This document shows positions 56,316-64,000 of a DNA stretch of 64,000 nt, one piece after another. The notes beneath the pieces are model-generated. The model was not told the origin of the DNA, searched no databases, and saw only the letters and a list, made by a program, of their open reading frames with translations. The DNA comes from Gloeomargarita sp. SRBZ-1_bins_9 (GTDB taxonomy: Bacteria; Cyanobacteriota; Cyanobacteriia; Gloeomargaritales; Gloeomargaritaceae), in NCBI GenBank assembly GCA_039794565.1, contig JAUQVX010000003.1, positions 1-64,000 of the forward strand. Direction: 5' to 3'. The translations under genes and the position numbers were made by a program. The stretch's first letter is position 1. Each line of letters opens with the position of its first letter.

Positions 56316-57344
56316 ATGGCTTTGATTGACCTTTTTCCCCAGTACCGACAACTGCCGCCGGGGTTGGCGTTTTCCCACTGGCAAGTTGGGGTGCGACTGG
56401 CGGCACGCCTGCTGGTGGAGCAATCCCCCTGGGTGCTGGTGGGACCGTCTGAAGTGCGCCGGGGGTCCCTGTGGATAGATGACCGGGAGTTGCTGCCGGG
56501 TCAGCGGGTGTTTTTGGTGCGCACAGGGGATTGGGTACTGGCCTCGGTGCTGACGGAGGGGGGGCAACTGGCCCATACGTTTGTACCGGCGGTGGTGCGT
56601 CAGGTGTGGTCGGCCCTGCTCCCCCGGGTGATGGATGGTCAGTTGCGGGCGCAGTTGGAAGCCCTGCCCGATTCTTGGCCGACCGCGTCCCTGGGGCTGG
56701 TAGAGCAGTTCTACCAGGATTGGTTGCAGGCTGCTGTCCAACTGCCGGAGGAGTGGGTGCAGTCGGTGCTGCACGAAATGTCCACGCCCCTGAGTACGAT
56801 CGGCACCTGGACGGATTTGCTGCTGAAATACCGGTCCCAGTTGCCGGTGCGGGTGGTGCAGGGGCTGCAGGCGATTGCCCAGGAGGTGCGAGCGCGGCAA
56901 GAGCAGTGGCGGTCCTGGTTTGCCCCCCAGGAAACCCAAACGGAAATCGCTGATTGGCAGGCCCAGGCCCAGGCGCGGGGCATTGTCTTGCATCTGGAAT
57001 TGATGACACCTCTGCCGGCGGTCGTGCGCCATTTACTGGCCCAAGTCATGCCTTTGCTGCTTGGGGAATTGCCCCCCGGTGCCCGCATCCAAGGCGCAGC
57101 TCACCAGAAGCAAATTGCCCAGAGGAAAGTAATTGTGTTGTATTTACAGTTCACACCCTTAAGTGACTCGCTGCGCTGGGGAGGTGGATGGCACTGCAGT
57201 CCTCAAACGGGACGGCTCTACCCCAGCCTGGCCCATTGGCAACAGCGCTTGGCAGCCCTGGGGGGGGAATTACACTGGCAGGCCCAGGGACTGGAGTTGC
57301 TACTGCCCCTGGAGACCTTGGGACAGCAGGGCCTGGGCGAGTAA
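56316..57344 (+). CDS. Degenerate histidine-kinase-like protein
   Basis: A 342-aa soluble protein. The middle contains a dimerisation helix with the phosphoacceptor-like H-box VLHEMSTPLSTIGTWTDLLL. No ATPase N, G1 or G2 boxes are recognisable in the rest, whose end GGELHWQAQGLELLLPL looks like the last strands of a degraded ATPase domain. The N-terminal 100 residues (LVEQSPWVLVGPSEVRRG) are a sensor region without a named family. It may be a scaffold or phosphoacceptor without kinase activity. Its 3' end overlaps ispD by 45 bases. Confidence 0.7.
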   Translation: MALIDLFPQYRQLPPGLAFSHWQVGVRLAARLLVEQSPWVLVGPSEVRRGSLWIDDRELLPGQRVFLVRTGDWVLASVLTEGGQLAHTFVPAVVRQVWSALLPRVMDGQLRAQLEALPDSWPTASLGLVEQFYQDWLQAAVQLPEEWVQSVLHEMSTPLSTIGTWTDLLLKYRSQLPVRVVQGLQAIAQEVRARQEQWRSWFAPQETQTEIADWQAQAQARGIVLHLELMTPLPAVVRHLLAQVMPLLLGELPPGARIQGAAHQKQIAQRKVIVLYLQFTPLSDSLRWGGGWHCSPQTGRLYPSLAHWQQRLAALGGELHWQAQGLELLLPLETLGQQGLGE

Positions 57345-57986
57345 CAGGTCAGCCGGTGTGGTCATTTTCAGGTTGGTTTCTTCCCCCGGGACCACCTGGA
57401 CGGGATAACCGTAGCGCTCGAGCAGGGCGGCGTCGTCTGTGGTTTGCCAGCCTTCCTCGCGGGCGCGCCGGTGACAGGTTTTCAGCACCTCCACCTGGAA
57501 TCCCTGGGGGGTTTGGGCGGCCCACAGGTGCTGGCGCTCCGGCGTGTGGTCAATCCGGGGTGGGTCCTTCACCACCTTGATGGTGTCCTTGACGGGGATG
57601 GCCGCAATGGCCCCTACCGCTTGGGTTAAGGCTATTTGACAACGCCGGAACAGGTCGGGACTGGCCAAACAGCGGGCGCCATCGTGAATCAGGACGGTGG
57701 TGGCTTGGGGGGGCAGGGCCTGTAGGCCGTTCCAGACCGACGCTTGCCGCGTTTCGCCCCCGGGAATCAACTGCACGGGAACTGGCGGCGATAGGGCGTC
57801 GCAAATGCGCTGGAAATCGGGCCAGTCCACCGGTTGGGCCATGATGCCTACCCAGGTGGGCTGCGCTTGCAACACCCGTTCCAAGGTCCAGGTCAACAGG
57901 GGCCGCCCCTGTAGCGACAGCAAAAGCTTGTTCCGGTCATGCCCCATGCGTTTGCCCTGACCGGCGGCGGCGATCAGCACGTACAT
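57300..57986 (-). CDS. ispD: 2-C-methyl-D-erythritol 4-phosphate cytidylyltransferase
   Basis: Third step of the MEP pathway that makes isoprenoid units for carotenoids, chlorophyll tails, and the hopanoids of the shc/sqs pair. The 228-aa protein begins with the nucleotide-binding segment LIAAAGQGKRMG and has the conserved HDGARC and IPVKDTIK blocks. It ends with the DDAALLERYGYPV and GEETNLKMTTPADL regions. The ATG at 57986 has no strong Shine-Dalgarno; the convergent overlap of 45 bases with the kinase-like gene is notable. Confidence 0.95.
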   Translation of the reverse strand: MYVLIAAAGQGKRMGHDRNKLLLSLQGRPLLTWTLERVLQAQPTWVGIMAQPVDWPDFQRICDALSPPVPVQLIPGGETRQASVWNGLQALPPQATTVLIHDGARCLASPDLFRRCQIALTQAVGAIAAIPVKDTIKVVKDPPRIDHTPERQHLWAAQTPQGFQVEVLKTCHRRAREEGWQTTDDAALLERYGYPVQVVPGEETNLKMTTPADLLLAQALLSQGLQGQ

Positions 57987-57995
57987 GGCCCGATA

Positions 57996-58463
57996 TTATC
58001 CCATGCCCGCCGTGGCCAAGGGAATCACCAGGCAGGTCCCACTCTGGTCAATCGTGCTGTAGAACACATCACACCAGGTATCGGTATCCAGCGGATAACG
58101 GGGTACCCAGAACACCCAGTGCCGGTCAATTTTCAGCTCACTGCGCAGGGTGGGATAGGGTTCCCGCTTAACCTGCTCCAGCACCCCATAAGCCCGCGAC
58201 TCCAGGGTTTCCAACCAGGCTGCCACCCGCTCCTGCGACCCCTGGTTGGTCTCCAGGTGCAAAATTCCGTGCACCCGCACTTGCTCCCACCACACCAGGG
58301 GGTCCTTGAGGTCTAGCCCCCGGGTCTGCATCCGCTTCCAAGCTTCCCCCAATCGTTCTTTCACCAGGGTTTGCACCCGCACCAGTTGATCGAGTTCGTA
58401 GGTTGGATCCAAAACCTTTAATTGGCGGGCGGTACGACGGAACCACATAACGTGCGTAGACAT
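57996..58463 (-). CDS. Hypothetical protein
   Basis: A 155-aa soluble protein from ATG 58463, starting MSTHVMWFRRTARQLKVLDP. It has a mixed helix/strand pattern (VWWEQVRVHGILHLETNQ, then SELKIDRHWVFWVPRYPLDTDTWCDVF). No family is recognised. Its stop is nine bases before ispD in the same orientation, so it may be co-transcribed with ispD. Upstream codons MGVC are open but less likely. Confidence 0.6.
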   Translation of the reverse strand: MSTHVMWFRRTARQLKVLDPTYELDQLVRVQTLVKERLGEAWKRMQTRGLDLKDPLVWWEQVRVHGILHLETNQGSQERVAAWLETLESRAYGVLEQVKREPYPTLRSELKIDRHWVFWVPRYPLDTDTWCDVFYSTIDQSGTCLVIPLATAGMG

Positions 58464-58630
58464 ACAAACCCCCACTCGCTTTCAAACGCAGCTAGCCGTT
58501 TGGCTAACCGGTTCCGTAGAGGCGCTCTTCCACCCGCTTAAAGTATTCCACCGCGGATCATAGGGGAAAAATTGTTCCATCGTCAAGGTTGTCCCTGGGT
58601 TATCCTGGGGAACTAAGGGTACCTGGAACG

Positions 58631-61728
<3,098 letters not shown>

Positions 61729-61807
61729 CTAGGTTAATTTTAGCACAAAACGCCTAGAATCTCCTGCAGAATGGAAATGAGCAGCCATTTAGTGGGGGGG
61801 TGGAATC

Positions 61808-62710
61808 CTGGCGCTAATTCTCATCGCCGGACCAACAGCCAGCGGCAAAACGGACTTGGCCATCGCTTTAGCCCAAGAGCTCGGCAGCGTCATTATTAAT
61901 GCGGATTCGCGTCAGATTTACCAGGGGTTGGACATTGGTACGGCCAAACCCACGCCAGCGCAACGGGCATTGGTGCCTCACCATCTTGTGGACTGGGTGC
62001 CGCCGACAGCAACGGTGACCGTAGCCGAGTATCAACAGGCCGCCCAAGCCCTGATTGCCGATTACCAGCGCCGGGGGATTACGCCGTTACTGGTGGGGGG
62101 CAGTGGGCTATACATCCAGGCCGTGGTCCAGGGGTTAAAGATTCCGCCGGTGCCGCCCCAACCCCAGTTACGCCAGCAACTGGCCACCTACAGCCAGCCA
62201 GAGCGCTATCAGTTTTTGCAGCAGGTGGACCCTGCCAGTGCCGCCAAAATCCATCCCCACGACGCCGTGCGCACCCTGCGGGCCTTGGAGGTCTATTATG
62301 TGACCGGCACTCCCTTGTCCCAATGCCAAGGCCAAGCCCCGCCGGACTATCCGGTACTGTTTCTCTATCTCGACAGCCAGCAATTGGCCCAACGCATTGC
62401 CCGGCGCACCGCCCAGATGTTTGCCCAGGGGCTGGTGGAGGAAACCCAGTATCTGCGAGCCACCTACGGCGCCGATTTACCCCTGCTCAAAACCTTGGGC
62501 TATCGGGAAGTAGGCCTGTATCTGGACAGAGCCATAGACCTGGAACAGGCCAGAGCCCTGGTCATCCACCACACCCGCCGGTTGGCCAAGCAACAGCGCA
62601 CCTGGTTTCGCGCTCAACCAGGACGGGTCCATCTGGAGGCCGACCGACCTGACCTGGTCCCTTATGCCTGGCAAAAAGTGCAGGATTTTCTGAGGGCCAT
62701 CAGCTACTGA
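61808..62710 (+). CDS. miaA: tRNA dimethylallyltransferase (start unclear, possible G-tract indel)
   Basis: Adds dimethylallyl to A37 of tRNAs. The P-loop LIAGPTASGKTDLAIAL and the blocks INADSRQIYQGLDIGTAK and HHLVDWV are complete. In this frame there is no ATG, GTG or TTG between a stop at 61790 and the P-loop. The choices are CTG at 61808 after a G-rich ribosome-site-like stretch (tight spacing), or an upstream ATG at 61771 joined through a one-base slip in the seven-G run at 61794-61800. The latter gives a natural N-terminus MEMSSHLVGG...LALILIAGP. This may be an assembly error or a real slip. It overlaps the permease gene by seven bases. Confidence 0.9.
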   Translation: MALILIAGPTASGKTDLAIALAQELGSVIINADSRQIYQGLDIGTAKPTPAQRALVPHHLVDWVPPTATVTVAEYQQAAQALIADYQRRGITPLLVGGSGLYIQAVVQGLKIPPVPPQPQLRQQLATYSQPERYQFLQQVDPASAAKIHPHDAVRTLRALEVYYVTGTPLSQCQGQAPPDYPVLFLYLDSQQLAQRIARRTAQMFAQGLVEETQYLRATYGADLPLLKTLGYREVGLYLDRAIDLEQARALVIHHTRRLAKQQRTWFRAQPGRVHLEADRPDLVPYAWQKVQDFLRAISY

Positions 62711-64000
62711 TCTGACTCGCGGGCGATTTGGCGACACAAAACCAGCACCGGGACCATGCCCACCACCACCAGGGCCAGCGCCGGACCAGACGCCTCGATC
62801 AAGCGGGAATCCTGGGCGTAGCGATAAACCCGCACCGCCAGCGTGTCGAAATTAAAAGGGCGGATGATGAGCGTAGCCGGCAACTCCTTAGCCACATCCA
62901 CAAACACCAAAATGGCTGCGCTGGCTAATGTCCCGGCCATCAGGGGTATATGCACCCGCCACAGGGCACTCCAGGGCCGGTGACCCAAACTGCGGGCTGC
63001 CTCGTCCAACTCCGGTGCAAGGCGCGCCAAACCCGCCTCCACCGCGCTCAGGGCCAGGGCCAAGTACCGCACCAGGTAGGCAAAGATGAGAGCCGCCACC
63101 GTTCCCCCCACCACCATCCGGCCGAGGGCACCGTCTAGCCACCCCAGCACCAGCAGTACCCCCACGGCAATCACCGACCCCGGTACGGCATAGCCCATGG
63201 CCGCTAGGCGAGAAACCCAAGCCACCGGGCCGCCCCCCAGCAACCGCTGCCCATACCCCAAAAACAGAGCTATCCCCAAAGCCAGTACCGCCGTCAGCAC
63301 CGCCAAGAAGCAGGTATGGCGAGCCGAGGCCCAAAATGTGGCGTCAAAGGTCTCCGTGCGGTAGCGCACCGCCAGCTCCAGCAGCACCCCCCCTGGAATG
63401 CCAAACCCAATCGTCACCGGCACCGCACAGGTCAACCAGGCCATGACGGCCACCGGACCCTTGAGATACAGCCGTGTTGGGGGTGTGGGCGTGCCCTTGT
63501 CCGCATAGCGCACCTGCTGTCGCGAAACCAACTCCAACGCCACCAGGGCAAACACAAACACCAGCAAACAGACCGACAACTGCGTAGCCGCGATGCGGTC
63601 CCCCAGGTTGTACCAGGTGCGGTAAATCCCTGTGGTAAACACCAGCACCCCAAAGTAGTCTACCACCCCAAAATCCGCCAGGGTTTCCATTAGGGCCAAG
63701 GCCAACCCCGCCATCATCGCCGGACGGGCCAGAGGCAGCGCTACCCGCCAAAACGTCCCCCACAGGGAATGCCCCAGCAATCGGCTGGCCTCCAGCAGCG
63801 CCCGGGACTGTTGCCGAAAACTCGCCCGCACCAGCAGATAGACATAGGGATACAGCACGCAGACAAACATCACAATGGCACCAGGGAGCGAGCGGATATG
63901 GGGGAACCAGTACTGTCCCACCTGCCAACCCGTCACTTCCCGCAGCCAGCGCTGGACCGGCCCAAACACCTCCAACAATTCCGTGTAGGCAAATGCCAGG
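62704..64000 (-). CDS. Iron(III)-type ABC permease (FutB/SfuB-like), 5' truncated by window
   Basis: The carboxy-terminal 430 or so residues of a double-core permease that runs off the window edge. Two EAA loops are visible, RALLEASRLLGHSLWGTFWRV and PELDEAARSLGHRPWSALWRV, each with four or more helices. This is the layout of ferric-iron, thiamine and similar importers. The binding protein and the ATPase are not in the window. The N-terminus lies beyond 64000. It overlaps miaA by seven bases. The substrate is inferred from family only. Confidence 0.88.
   Translation of the reverse strand, partial: LAFAYTELLEVFGPVQRWLREVTGWQVGQYWFPHIRSLPGAIVMFVCVLYPYVYLLVRASFRQQSRALLEASRLLGHSLWGTFWRVALPLARPAMMAGLALALMETLADFGVVDYFGVLVFTTGIYRTWYNLGDRIAATQLSVCLLVFVFALVALELVSRQQVRYADKGTPTPPTRLYLKGPVAVMAWLTCAVPVTIGFGIPGGVLLELAVRYRTETFDATFWASARHTCFLAVLTAVLALGIALFLGYGQRLLGGGPVAWVSRLAAMGYAVPGSVIAVGVLLVLGWLDGALGRMVVGGTVAALIFAYLVRYLALALSAVEAGLARLAPELDEAARSLGHRPWSALWRVHIPLMAGTLASAAILVFVDVAKELPATLIIRPFNFDTLAVRVYRYAQDSRLIEASGPALALVVVGMVPVLVLCRQIARESDQ

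Overview
The window is chromosomal DNA from a fairly GC-rich cyanobacterium with a beta-type carboxysome. The evidence is the ccmK-ccmK-ccmL-ccmM-ccmN gene order, a high-light-inducible (Hli/CAB-like) protein, and many small cyanobacterial protein families (DUF3038, DUF4335, DUF4168, DUF3155, DUF6761, TIGR04376). A squalene synthase/hopene cyclase pair is also present. I cannot assign a genus from this sequence. No rRNA, tRNA, intact insertion sequence, CRISPR array or prophage was seen.

Layout. 0-5.2 kb: a weak 3' remnant of a possible restriction-helicase gene, then guaA (-), msrB, recR and an RNase II-type exonuclease. 5.3-10.3 kb: a cNMP-binding protein, a CDF metal exporter, a phasin-like protein, a GH57 enzyme, then a leftward hli gene and a Ycf29/Rre1-like response regulator. 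10.4-14.6 kb: a CHASE2 Ser/Thr kinase, an FHA membrane protein, a thioesterase, an unexplained hairpin-rich gap, and maf. 14.7-23.4 kb: acetolactate synthase, a trehalose-type module (GH15, otsA, otsB), gnd and recQ. 23.4-32.1 kb: an SDR-family protein and hemE (both -), an ABC ATPase (+), an RCK-2TM-RCK membrane protein, DUF4335 and DUF3038 (all -), an MDR oxidoreductase (+), and a second DUF4335-like protein (-). 32.1-36.4 kb: a small frameshifted gene, a small membrane protein, a STAS protein, an RNase D-like exonuclease, DUF4168, and a CPA1 antiporter with a TrkA-N domain.

36.6-41.4 kb is the carboxysome operon ccmK1-ccmK2-ccmL-ccmM-ccmN, followed by a small membrane protein and an LDH/MDH-family gene. 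41.4-48.4 kb holds a glycosyltransferase-FkbM fusion of different base composition, a DUF255 thioredoxin-like protein, and the hopanoid pair shc-sqs. 48.4-49.5 kb is decayed DNA that includes a clear Uma2/DUF820 pseudogene. 49.5-54.2 kb is a compact leftward set: pyrC, an M61 peptidase, DUF6761 and glcD. 54.3-64 kb has TIGR04376-mazG, DUF3155 (behind a promoter with a perfect NtcA-type box), a degenerate histidine kinase, ispD, a hypothetical gene, an oligopeptide-type ABC permease, gyrB, miaA and the 3' part of an iron-type ABC permease.

The window is mainly housekeeping and carbon metabolism. The carboxysome operon could make a working shell with a gamma-carbonic anhydrase (CcmM keeps its metal histidines and a conserved cysteine pair). 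The trehalose cluster contains both synthesis and a possible hydrolase, and two genes are enough to take farnesyl diphosphate to hopene. The least explained items are the permuted RCK-channel-RCK protein with a GGFGD filter-like loop, the hairpin-rich stretch before maf, the paired DUF3038/DUF4335 proteins, and two genes (a small unknown and miaA) whose frames break exactly at poly-G tracts.
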